A stretch of 27,151 nt of DNA, taken from positions 1 to 27,151 of the forward strand of contig LATX02000051.1 of assembly GCA_001466705.2 (NCBI GenBank), read 5' to 3'. The notes beneath the pieces are model-generated. The model was not told the origin of the DNA. It was given only the letters and a program-made list of their open reading frames with translations, and ran no database searches. Each line of letters starts with the position of its first letter. The first letter of the stretch is position 1. This DNA comes from Moniliophthora roreri. Its lineage: Eukaryota; Basidiomycota; Agaricomycetes; Agaricales; Marasmiaceae. The position numbers and the translations under genes were made by a program. This document shows, one piece after another, positions 10,560 to 20,290 of this stretch.

Positions 10560-11066
10560 GGCTGGACAATTCTTCGTTTTCGTTTTGAATAGTTCAGAAT
10601 GCTGTCGTGGGGGACAAGCTTTCCGTGCTATGCATAGCCATGGTCAGAGAAGACCTTTCGAGCGCTCCATCTGGAGCGGCAAGTGAGAAAAGATAACCTG
10701 ACATGCCTCGAGGCATGATGGCTAAGTCAGAAGATGGATCACAACGTCGGACCGAGGCGACGTTTTCACACAAATTGAATGATAGAATTCTGCGGTAGAA
10801 CGTCATCACCAGCGCTCTTTACATGATTTAGACACATGAGCGCTAAAGCTGCTATTATCTGTAGAAAATTGGAGGCCAAACCGCTACCCATTCGCTTTTG
10901 GCCCAGAAAAAAAAAACCCTCCTGTTCGATAGATGATCACAACACGCCCAAGCTTTGCATTATTCCATCTTCCCCAACTTGCAGGAATACAGTGAGGTCG
11001 TTTGCGATCCGCGAGTAAATCCAGGATTGCAGCCCCGAGTCCGAATCGACATTCAAGAAGCTCACC
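10560..11066. other. Intergenic, nothing recognised
   Basis: Short overlapping open frames on both strands (10594-10809 minus, 10836-11018 plus, 10937-11185 minus), none with familiar motifs or splice support. It contains an A-rich tract near 10904-10916 that could belong to the 3' region of the HNH gene. Confidence 0.4.
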
Positions 11067-12464
11067 TCAATCGTCTTGTGCGCGGCCCGATACTTGAGCC
11101 GAAGCCCTGAGCAATAATTGATTGAGAAAAGCAGCAGAAGAGCCATCTGCAGCAAGAACTGTGCTATCATCAAGCACCCAATCACATTCGATCATGTATT
11201 TGGCAGCACCAGACATTTGTGCTACGCGTGCGCAAGTTGCATGAATAGCAAGAATCTGCGGATCCGGGAGAGGCAAAGTACGTGTCTCGTTGCCAACTGT
11301 AAAAGGTCGCGATACGAAAAGCACCCGACGAGAATGTTTTGGGTATCCGTTCCACCAGGCCTCCATAGCCACGCAAATATCATACTGTACAAAGTGAGAT
11401 TCAATAAGTTATGAGCCAAATCAAGAAAACATGCCTCATTTGCAGTCGAAGTGCCTTCGAGCCAAAGCTCCAAGCTGTTAAATTGGGCATGCCACGAGAT
11501 GGACATGGTAAGGAGATTGGTAGGATCGTGAACCCCACGCTGCAGAATTTTGTCTACTAACGTATTCAGCCCAAAAGATTTCAGCGTGGCTAATGCAGTA
11601 GCTGCGTGTTCCTGCTGCAAGTAGTCCGAGTCCGATGTTAGCTCAAGCTGACAATTGTGCAGTGAACAGAACAAACCCTCTTTACTTGTGCGGGGTCTGT
11701 AGAGTCGATATCTTGAGCAGTAGACTCTGAGAAGACATGACAGCAATTCGTTGCCTCAAATCCCCTTCCTTCCTCCCGCATCATCTTCTCAACCGCCGAG
11801 ATTGTTTCGACAGAAGTGGCATCGAATTTGTGAGAGAGCATGCATTTAAAACCATCGCGTGCTAGAGCCTTGAACAAAGATGGCAATTAGTGCAACGTGG
11901 ATGATAAGCGAAACTTATAGACAAACGTATTTCTTTGCAGTCCGATAGTCCTTGGGAGAAGATTGCAAATTTTGTGTAATAAATTGTTGTATGGAATTAT
12001 AAGGAGGCGACGAGCGACTCGAAGGCATGTATGTCGGACCCTTGGATCGTTGGACTGATTCCATCAAGACCATAAGCATAAGACAACCTTATGAGGTTTG
12101 CAAAACAAGGCAAGTACTCACACGCGCAGAGTAAATTTTCACGATAACGAATGCCTAGCATGTAAACGACGGCGTGCTGGTCCTGAGATTCTATTTGTGC
12201 ATCGGGACAATTGAGCTCTTGAGCGATTCGAGCTACAGGAGTGTCGCCGAAATGTATCCTTGATCTCCAGAACTCCGTGATAAAGAAGCCAACTACACGG
12301 GCGTTCATGCGCTCCTCGGCTGTACTGGCAGTAGCCTCTGCTTCAACCACAAGCTCATAGGCAGATTGAAACGCGCGGGAAGCATCTTGTAGTCCAGATT
12401 CGGCAAGCAATGGAAGAGATTGTGGTGAGAAAGGCCCAGGACTGGCGGACATTGGAGCAGACAC
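11067..12464 (-). CDS. HNH-nuclease-domain protein of the agaric family (383 aa, 5 exons)
   Basis: Exons on the minus strand: 12464-12122, 12054-11927, 11868-11686, 11614-11435 and 11384-11067. All phases match, giving 1152 nt with no internal stop. The fourth intron (11434-11385, 50 nt) starts with GC (GAG|GCATGT) instead of GT; reading through it breaks the family-like TANE|YDICVAMEAWW continuity. The N-terminal part is helical. The core follows the HNH_2-like pattern: ARDGFKCMLSHKFD, then NCCHVFSES with the first histidine, then TNLLTMSISWHAQFNSLEL with the asparagine and last histidine. The C-terminal block LPLPDPQILAIHATCARV is typical of these fungal proteins. HNH domains bind a metal and cut nucleic acid; what these expanded mushroom proteins cut is unknown to me. 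Start at 12464 is the first in-frame ATG. The gene is divergent from the MFS locus, with about 450 bp between. Confidence 0.8.
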
Positions 12465-12914
12465 TGAGATAGGAGCAGACTGCTTCTGGGAGTTGAAGTC
12501 ATGCAGTCATGTGATGACCCTCCTTTCGAAGAGCGTCCCATCTTCGGATTTTCGGATTTATCAGTATAAGCCCCTCGCTTACAAGGGTCGCTCAGAACGT
12601 AGCCCTCTAAGGCTCGTCGACTCCACGCCTGAATATCGCTTCCCCAGGCTCGCACCACTGTCTTGCCTCTCGTTGTCGTAGACAAAGAATTAAAAGACGC
12701 TCTCTATGTCGAAAGCGTGACTAGTGCTGCAAGGAGCACTCCCTTATCGCATACCTGACATCGACTCCAAACTGTTTCCCCTCACATACACACACTGTGT
12801 TCCCACTGATATGATCAGCTGGTTCAGGTGCAGAATGCAGGGATCCCGTCCACTCCCGAACGATACAAATGATATCGGCAACAAACTCATTCCATGATTA
12901 TCTTCTCCCGAATA
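12465..12914. promoter_or_regulatory. Divergent intergenic region, duplicated upstream of the intact MFS gene
   Basis: From about 12545 to 12900 this sequence is clearly similar to 16130-16510, the region just upstream of the intact MFS start. Shared blocks include GTCGACTCCACGCCTGAA, GTGTTCCCACTGATA and ATGATTATCTTCTCCC. It lies between the HNH gene (leftward) and the MFS pseudogene (rightward), so it presumably held promoters for both. I could not identify individual elements. Confidence 0.5.
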
Positions 12915-14060
12915 TGACAAAGCACAAGCCTAGATGCAAGCGTTGCACGTCCCAATGAAGCCTGTTGCTTGCGCCAGGAACACCAGATACACCAGGAAGA
13001 GCATTCGCGGTTCGAAAGTGGGATATGTGAGTTCTTCCGATTATCGCATTGACTTTCACCATGTGTTGCTCATGTATACTTAGTACAGAGCCGACCAATA
13101 TCCTGCTTGTAAAAGAGTGCTATTGCCACTGCGAGACTGAAGGGTCTACAGGAACATTTAGGGGTACTAGGTACGTCTACAGTAACTCTGTTCCACAAAT
13201 AGTTCCCAACGGTTTCGTGTTAGACCTTCAGTACTCAGTTCTCAGTTCTCACCAGGCCGGTCGCATCAGACCCATATTGATGGCCTGGAAACATCTTGCG
13301 TTGTATCATATGTGTATCAGCTGATGTCGTCTTTGGAGTATCCTCCCGTTCCTGTTCAACGTTCGTGCTGAGTTCGTGAGTCTTTCTCTCGACCACTCCA
13401 ATCATTTGATCTGACGTTACGTTACCAGCTCGTATACTTATAGTTGCTCCCGTAGAATAAATGGCCTTTCTCCCGTCCATTATGTCTGACGTTCNAGAAG
13501 GTATGTTACGCAGTCAAGCTTGATATAGAGTCACTGATCATTTCTTCAGGAACTAGCTTTTCGTTCTGCTATTCTCTATGCGGGACTAATGCTTTCGAAT
13601 GCTTTCGGAGCAGTGGGTGCTACTGTTGCTTCCCTCGTAGCACGACATTAATTCGGTCGGTAGCTCATGGCTGCAGGAATTTTGGCTGAAATGGAAGGCA
13701 AGCGCGGTATTCGTGCATGGCGGTGGTGTGTTCGGTTCGCAACATGTTCCATTGTCTCCCTTCTGAAACCCATTGATAGGTTGTTCTTTATCGAAGTATG
13801 AAGTCACTGTAATACTGTTTCTGGTAATTTATCACGAAACGGATTCAGGGAGCCATCACGATTTTCGTAGGTTTGAACGCTATGTAAGTCATTCTGATTT
13901 CCACACGAAAAGCTCTCCTTAATGCGTATCTCAGGTGGCTTCTCCCAGACTACGTGAGCTATTCGCGTGATATGGGCATATCATAAAGATGACGTATCAG
14001 ACTGTAGCCGAATAACACTCGATGGATCTCTGCTGCTGATCGCCGTTTGGCTCAAGCCGC

Positions 14061-14870
14061 CTTAGTTTCGTGAATTTCTTCCCGACGTACATCTCCTCGT
14101 CCTCCTTCTTGATATGACCTAATTATTATATCAGGCTGACGCAGACTTTGGGCTTTAATACCACCATATCACTGGTTCTGGCAGCGTATGTCCACATTTC
14201 TCCTGATCAAGCCACCACCTCAACCCGCTTAACAGACCTCCCTGGCTTCTGGGTACTGTCATTTGCTGCCTCAATGCTTGGCATGCGGGTAAGTTGCAAT
14301 GATATACGTAGGAGATCTGGAAATTAAGTTCGACTGCTAGACCGAACTGGAGAACGCTTCTTCCATATCGCCGGCTGGTGGTGGGGTGTTATCGCAGGTT
14401 TTGTTATTGCTCTTGCCACAATGAATACTACCGCTCGGTACATATCGATGATACTCATGGCTTTTGGACACGCTGGTGAGTTGTGTTGCTTCGCTTTAGT
14501 TTCCCGCACCGCTAAGGCTGTATGACTAGGTTTTTCTATGACTCTTGTATGGGTAGCCAATACCGTTCCACGGCCCCCTGCGTAGACACTTCTCGCAACG
14601 TTCCAACAGCTGAATCTGATTTACTCCCATTAAACATGTACAGGAAACGTGCAGCGGCAATCGGGATAGTTAATGGCACCGGAAACTTGGGAAATCTGTA
14701 AGTAGTTGATATTATACATGGATTACCGGTTCGCTAACAGAGGGATGTTCGCGACCAAATCAGGATAGGATCGTTCGTCTGGAAAGCTCAATGGGGGCCT
14801 GAATACCACCAATCGATGGTCATCTCACTATGTGGACTCGTGCTGAGCTCAGTCTTGGCTCTCAGTGCGT
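14061..14870 (+). repeat. Internal tandem duplication, unit 1 (tail of exon 15 to exon 20)
   Basis: Nearly identical to 15047-15850 at an offset of 986 bases, falling to 980 after a 6-base indel near 14636. It covers the end of exon 15 and exons 16-20 with their introns. The unit ends in the sequence CTCAGTGCGTT, where the normal intron 20 donor is, and passes directly into the middle of exon 14 (GCAGACGACGCTGG). Confidence 0.85.
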
Positions 14871-15046
14871 TGCAGACGACGCTGGGGAAGCAGACAAGGA
14901 TAATGAATCCGACTCGTAAGTGCGATATGCCTTCTCTACCACCGTCATAACTCAAGTGATGTAGACTGCTTCATGGCCTGAAGCTGGCACTCGCAGATCC
15001 CAAAGTGTTGATCTTCGCCGCGATGACCATGTCACAGCTTCTAGGC

Positions 15047-15850
15047 CTCAGTTTCGTGAATTTCTTCCCGACGTACGTCTCCTCGTCCTCCTTCTTGATA
15101 TGACCTAATTATTATATCAGGCTGGCGCAGACTTTGGGCTTCAATACCACCATATCACTGGTTCTGGCAGCGTATGTCCACATTTCTCCTGGTCAAGCCA
15201 CCACCTCAACCCGCTTAACAGACCTCCCTGGCTTCTGGGGACTGTCGTTTGCTGCCTCAATGCTTGGCATGCGGGTAGGTTGCAATGATATACGTAGAAG
15301 ATCTGGAAGTTAAATTTGGCTGCTAGACCGAACTGGAGAACGCTTCTTCCATATCGCCGGCTGGTGGTGGGGTGTTATCACAGGTTTTATTATTGCTCTT
15401 GCCACGATGAATACTGCTGCTCGGTACATATCGATGATATTCATGGCTTTTGGATACGCTGGTGAGTTGTGTTGCTTCGCTTTAGTTTCCCGCACCGCTA
15501 AGGCTGTATGACTAGGTTTTTCTATGACTCTTGTATGGGTAGCCAATACTGTTCCACGGCCCCCTGCGTAGATACTTCTCGCAACGTTCCAACAGCTGGA
15601 TCTGATTTACTCCCTTTAAACAGGAAACGTGCAGCGGCAATCGGGATAGTTAATGGCACCGGAAACTTGGGAAACTTGTAAGTAGTTGATATTATACATG
15701 AATTGCCGGTTCGCTAACAGAGGGATGTTCGCGACCAAATCAGGATAGGATCGTTCGTCTGGAAAGCTCAATGGGGGCCTGAATACCACCAATCGATGGT
15801 CATCTCACTATGTGGACTCGTGCTGAGCTCAGTCTTGGCTCTCAGTGCGT
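15047..15850 (+). repeat. Internal tandem duplication, unit 2
   Basis: Second copy of exons 15 (end) to 20. Unlike unit 1 it is preceded by the second half of exon 14 (14872-14918) and a complete exon 15, and is followed by a proper intron 20 (GTGCGT..CTAAAG) and exon 21. It carries the better preserved 3' half of the gene. Confidence 0.85.
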
Positions 15851-16051
15851 TTCACCCCCCGCATCGTTTGCACTGTGATACTAATGTCTTCTAAAGCTCT
15901 TCGTCAAATGTTAGTTAGGGAGAATAAGAGACTCGACGCAGATGAACTGCAAGGTGCTAATCGGGCCCGAGTAGAAGAAGCCGCTAAGCTGGAAGGCATC
16001 AGCTTTGAGGAAGCTCTGGAGAGAAGAAAGGGCTTCCGTTACTTGTATTGA

Positions 16052-16530
16052 TGAAAGTTCAAGATTGTAATAGTCTGTCGTCTGTTGTAAGAACTCAAAA
16101 GGCAACGATTTTCGCTTATGATTGCACTGTCCAGGATTTTCGAATTCATCAGTCTGTCCTCGCGGTCACAAGAGTCACTCATGGCATATCTCCTCTCGTC
16201 GACTCCACGCCTGAACATCGTTTCCCCGAGCTCGCACCACTTTCTCGCCTCTTGTTGTCGTGCCAAGAATTACAAAGACGCTCCCCGTGTCAAAAGCGTG
16301 ACCAGTGCGGGGCTCCGCGCAAGGAGTACTCCTTGATCGCATACCCGACGTCGACCCCAAACTGTTTCCAACCCTCCCATACTCATACCGTGTTCCCACT
16401 GATAGAACCAACCGGCCATAATCAGCTGGTCCAGGTGCAGAACGCAGGGGATCACGAGCCTCCACTTTCGAAGGATATAAATGATATCAGCAATGAACTT
16501 GTTCTATGATTATCTTCTCCCCAGCCCGTC
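16052..16530. promoter_or_regulatory. Upstream region of the intact MFS gene
   Basis: 16130-16510 is a diverged copy of 12545-12900. Open frames on both strands here (for example 16048-16509 plus and 16175-16465 minus) look like chance frames. The 3' end of the pseudogene and the start of this gene are only 479 bp apart, so terminator and promoter share this space. Confidence 0.5.
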
Positions 16531-19231
16531 ATGTCGGAAAAAGAATACGATAAAGCGCAAGCATCGATGGAGGAGGACGTTGGACGTCCTAATGAAGACC
16601 CATTGCCAGCGTCAGGGACACCGGAAAGAGTACTCGCGGAGAGGAAATTAGTTCGAAAGCTGGATACGAGAGTTCTCCCGACTATTGTGCTGATTTTCAT
16701 CATGAACTACATCGACGTACGTGTCACTCGTGTATGCTCAGTACAGTCGACCAATGCTCTGCCTGTAGAGGAATGGTATCACCACTGCGAGGCTGAAGGG
16801 TTTAGAGGAAGATTTAGGGCTATCGGGTACGTCCACAATAACTTTGTTCCAAAAATAGTCCCGAACATTGCTCTGTTTTCGTGTTAGACCTCCAGTATCA
16901 AGTTGCCTTATCTATCCTGTTCGTTACGTATTGCCCGGCTCAAATACCTTCAAACATGGTTCGTATCGTACTGTTCTCCTTCAAGTAGCTTTCTATTCAA
17001 ACTCAGATACAGATCCTTAACTACATAACAAGGTTGAACATATTCCCTTCGGCACAAAGAGCCTCCTAAGACGTGCTTTTCAGACCATCATGGTATATCG
17101 GGTGTTGTGTCGTAGTCTGGGGTCTGACAAGTACACTTACCGGAGTGAGTCTACCTTTTTTCGTCCCTTGGATAATATCTCGTACTAACGCGGGAATCTT
17201 GAACAGGTAACTCGCGGCTTTGGTGGCCTTTTGGCATGTCGTATCTTCATAGGTCTTCCTGAGGTATGGAGATATCTAACTCCGGGAGAACTATAACTAA
17301 TGCAGTATTTCAGGCTGCTTTTTATCCAGGCGGTATGTTCATGTGCTAGTGTGCCTTACCGTCTCACGTACATCATCACTGACGCATGCTCACAGCTATA
17401 TACCTACTTTCCCGGTGGTATACGAAGAAGGCGAGTCGACGCATCCGCTTCAGACCGCTCAATTGTTCTGATATATGACATAAACTTCCACACAGGAGCT
17501 GGCGTTTCGGTCGGCGGTCTTGTACGCTGGGTTGTTGATTTCCAATGCGTTTGGCGCCGTAGGACTACCCTATTAATCACTGTTTTGTTCCTCGGACTGA
17601 CACCTTCGACGATTGTAGCTGATGGCAGCCGGGATTTTATCTGGAATGGAGGGTAAAAGAGGGATTCGGGCATGGAGATGGTGTGCTGGCCTTTCTTTCG
17701 AGGATATTACGTTGGAGCTAACGTACTCCCCAGGTTGTTTTTCATTGAGGTAAACCCGTCTCTCCTCGACACCGGGAAGTGTTGATGACTTTGGCGTAAG
17801 GGTGCGATTACAATGTCCATCGGCCTCTGTAGCATGTGCGTCCGTTACCTTCCCCGTCGTTTTCTCACCATCTGACTCCTGAGTTACTAGATGGTTACTA
17901 CCCGACTACGTAAGTCTTCACAACTCCAAGCACTGCTCACGCTCGTTCACCTCGAACATAGCCTAACAATACCCAATGGATTACCCCTTTTGAACGCCGC
18001 CTCGCTCAAGCTCGATTGGCAGACGACGCTGGAGAGGCAGATAAAGATAATGCTGAGGATTCGTACGTCACGCCTCTTTCTTCCCCTCGTCCCCTCGCTC
18101 CCACTCCTTCCTTCTACTTCTCTTTTACATCTCCCGGCCGGTAACTGAAAACCAGGGTCACCACATAGACCTCTTAGAGGCCTCAAAATGGCTATTACAG
18201 ATATCAAAGTATCCATTTTGGCCGTAATGACCACGTCCCAGTTACTTGGACTTAGTTTCGTTAACTTCTTCCCCACGTAAGTAGTTACGATGCATGGAGT
18301 TGCTCGAACTGACACTAGGTACGCGTAGATTGACAGAGACACTGGGGTTCAACACTACAATTTCGCTTTTGTTGGCTGCGTGCGTACCCTTGCAAAGGCT
18401 CCATGACTCGGAAGCTGATCCATTTATAGGCCTCCATGGATACTCGCGACCATCTGTTGTTGTTTGAATGCTTGGCACGCAGGTACCCTTCCACCCTAGA
18501 CCTTTGAGAACTAGTTGACGCCGCTTTACAGATCGAACAGGCGAACGATTCTTCCATATTGCTGGATGGTGGTGGGGTGTCATCCTAGGCTTCATTATCG
18601 CGCTTAGTACGATGCACACGGGTGCGAGATACGTATCCATGTTTTTTATGGCTTGTGGATATGTTGGTGCGTGCTGCTATCTTCATCTTCTCCGCAATGG
18701 TGGCCTATTTCTGAATCTTCTTGCTCTATGCAAAGGTTTCTCAATGACACTCGTCTGGGTATCCAATATCCTTCCTCGGCCGCCTGCCAAACGAGCAGCT
18801 GCGATAGGGATTGTGAATGGGTGTGGAGTTCTTGGGAATTTGTGTGTATACACCTCTCTGTGNTCTCTGTGCCACCGCGTGTTCTTACGAGTTTCCCGTG
18901 GGCCGTAAACAGGATTGGAGCGTTTACTTGGAAAGCTGAATGGGGACCCGAATACCATCAATCGATGATCATTTCATTGGCTGGGTTGGCTTTGAGTACT
19001 GCATTAGCTTTGGGTATGCTTTATTATGCTTTTCTCTTGCAAACCTGACGATGAACGCGTTATACAGTGATACGACAAATGGTCGTACGTGACAACCGAA
19101 AACTCGACGAAGCAGATGCGAAAGCGATGGATGCCGTTAATCGGGCAAGAGTCGAGGAAGCTGCGAGGTTAGAGGGGATTACATTCGAAGAAGCGATGGT
19201 GAGGAGGAGGGGGTTTAGATATCTTTACTAG
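16531..19231 (+). CDS. MFS anion:cation symporter, Dal5/allantoate-permease-like (508 aa, 21 exons)
   Basis: Exons: 16531-16716, 16769-16826, 16888-16958, 17007-17032, 17084-17144, 17207-17263, 17314-17332, 17396-17430, 17496-17558, 17619-17680, 17734-17749, 17801-17835, 17891-17909, 17962-18062, 18169-18276, 18329-18379, 18430-18482, 18532-18666, 18736-18841, 18913-19013 and 19068-19231. All phases match; the total is 1527 nt with no internal stop. The product has the usual length for ACS-family (TC 2.A.1.14) plasma-membrane permeases with 12 helices. Visible marks are IMNYIDR in helix 1, GLEEDLGLSDLQYQVA, GVTRGFGGLLACRIFIGLPE, MEGKRGIRAWRWLFFIEGAI, the central-loop motif LNAWHADRTGERFF and GIVNGCGVLGNLIGAFTWKA. 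Relatives carry allantoate, ureidosuccinate, nicotinate or other organic anions; the substrate here cannot be told from sequence. Exons 7, 11 and 13 are only 19, 16 and 19 nt. Intron 8 has a GC donor. The gap character at 18863 falls in intron 19. Confidence 0.9.
17431..17495 (+). other. GC-AG intron 8 of the MFS gene
   Basis: The exon ends in AAGAAG and is followed by GCGAGT; the acceptor is CACACAG before GAGCTGGCGTTTCGG. No GT donor would keep the frame. In the pseudogene the same intron (13501-13549) begins with GTATGT after AGAAG, so the ancestral donor was probably GT. Confidence 0.8.
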
Positions 19232-19560
19232 CGCAACGGAATGGAATGGGATTGGTAGTATCGAGCCTTCACAATCTTCTTCTTACTTGTTCGGTTATAC
19301 ACGCGCAGGAGATTCAAATGCGCCGAATACGACATTCTTCTATTGACACTTGTTATTCTGTACTACTAAGCGCAAGGATTCAGGAATAAAATGGCATCGG
19401 TAGCGTCGAAGCATTGAGTCTCCACAATCTATCTTTCATCCTCATTCAATCAATTACACCCTCTCAGGAGCTTCCAATGCGCCGGAATGCATGGATACGA
19501 CGCTTTCATTGGTGTTCCATCCATTTCACCGACTCCAACTTGAACCCTGGCTGACTGGCG
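19232..19560. repeat. 3' flank of the MFS gene with a diverged direct repeat
   Basis: Two stretches (about 19240-19340 and 19388-19515) share an ordered series of short matches: GGTAGxxTCGA, TCCACAATCT or CACAATCTTC, CAGGAG.TTC.AATGCGCCG, then a TACGAC..TTC block. This looks like an old tandem duplication within the 3' flank. No coding content is seen. Confidence 0.45.
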
Positions 19561-20290
19561 GACACATACGCAGCTTGACAGCTGCCAAGGGGTTTACTTG
19601 CTTGAGTTTCTTGCTTTCAGCTATAAAAACTGGGGTGCATTGAGCACGATCTTTAGGACCTCAATCACCTCAGTTTATCCAAATGTTCTTCAAGCAGGCG
19701 TTTGCATCAGTAGGATAACGGCCTGCCCTTTTTCGGCCCGTAGGCGGCCCGTAGGTGGCTATTTTGGCCCAAAGGCCGAAGGTGACGTACTAGGTCCTAT
19801 TTTTGGAAAGGTCGGTCATTTTTTTCGGTCCGGGAACTACCTCAAAAAGGTCTGACGGGTCAAAAAGGCCGCATGCCACGTATTAGGTCTCTTGCACCAA
19901 AAGGCGAGCTCCCCTGGACATGTAAGTTCCTCACCTCTCCTCATATCCTATCACAGAAAATATGCTAAAACTGTTATGCTCCAAAAAAGGCTTGACAAGC
20001 AAGGTTGGAGTGAGGTATCAACTTGAACCAGATACAGCAGTTGGTGACTTGAGCATAAGGAGCAGGTAATGCATGAATGTAAGGGCAACATGTAAGTGAT
20101 TTATTTCATGGAGTTTGGACTGCTTTCAAGCTGTATGGGAGGTACCCTTTCACCCTTTTGGCCCTTGACCTGTGGAAAGGCTGGAAATGCCGAAAGGCAA
20201 ATTGTTGGTCTACTGATGACTGTTGCTGCAGTTTGTAATTCACCTGGTTAACATGGATTGCTTCATGTGTACTTCATATGAATAGGCTCT
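19561..20290. other. Non-coding stretch with short GGCC-rich repeats
   Basis: Around 19735-19760 CGGCCCGTAGG is repeated in tandem, and further GGCC-containing words (TTTTGGCCC, AAGGCCGAAGG) follow to 19875. The remaining sequence has no recognisable gene or splice pattern. The 19598-19855 open frame carries these repeats and looks accidental. Confidence 0.4.

Larger units (their letters stand above)
12915..16051 (+). pseudogene. Decayed and internally duplicated copy of the Dal5-like MFS permease gene
   Basis: Paralogue of the intact gene at 16531. The region that should hold the start codon is deleted: TATCTTCTCCC runs directly into the equivalent of codon 5. Exons 1-3 survive only as frameshifted traces (to about 13235), and exons 4 to most of 8 are missing around the gap at 13495. 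Exons 9-13 are intact in length and phase: 13550-13612, 13664-13725, 13780-13795, 13849-13883 and 13935-13953. Exon 14 starts at 14008 but is fused after RRLAQAA to the tail of exon 15 (14061), which brings a TGA in frame. Exons 16-20 follow to about 14861. Then the second half of exon 14 reappears (14872), and exons 15-20 are repeated up to 15841. Exon 21 ends at 16049-16051 with the same GFRYLY terminus as the intact gene. No functional protein can be read through. Confidence 0.85.

Noticed and set aside
11997..12121. Apparent frameshift or early stop in the HNH gene after the first exon
   Set aside because: A GTGAGT..AATCAG intron (12121-12055) removes the stop and joins the correct frame, so the gene is intact.
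9208..12464. Kinase plus HNH nuclease as a linked defence module
   Set aside because: The kinase is truncated, the gene between is broken, and both families are dispersed and expanded in agarics. Proximity alone does not support a system.
14324..15546. Identical-looking 78-aa minus-strand frames at 14324-14560 and 15310-15546
   Set aside because: Shadow frames on the reverse of MFS exon 18 and its flanks; they recur only because the block is duplicated.
16048..16509. 153-aa plus-strand frame upstream of the MFS gene
   Set aside because: It covers the region duplicated at 12545-12900, where the frame is not conserved, and shows no domain. It is probably promoter sequence.
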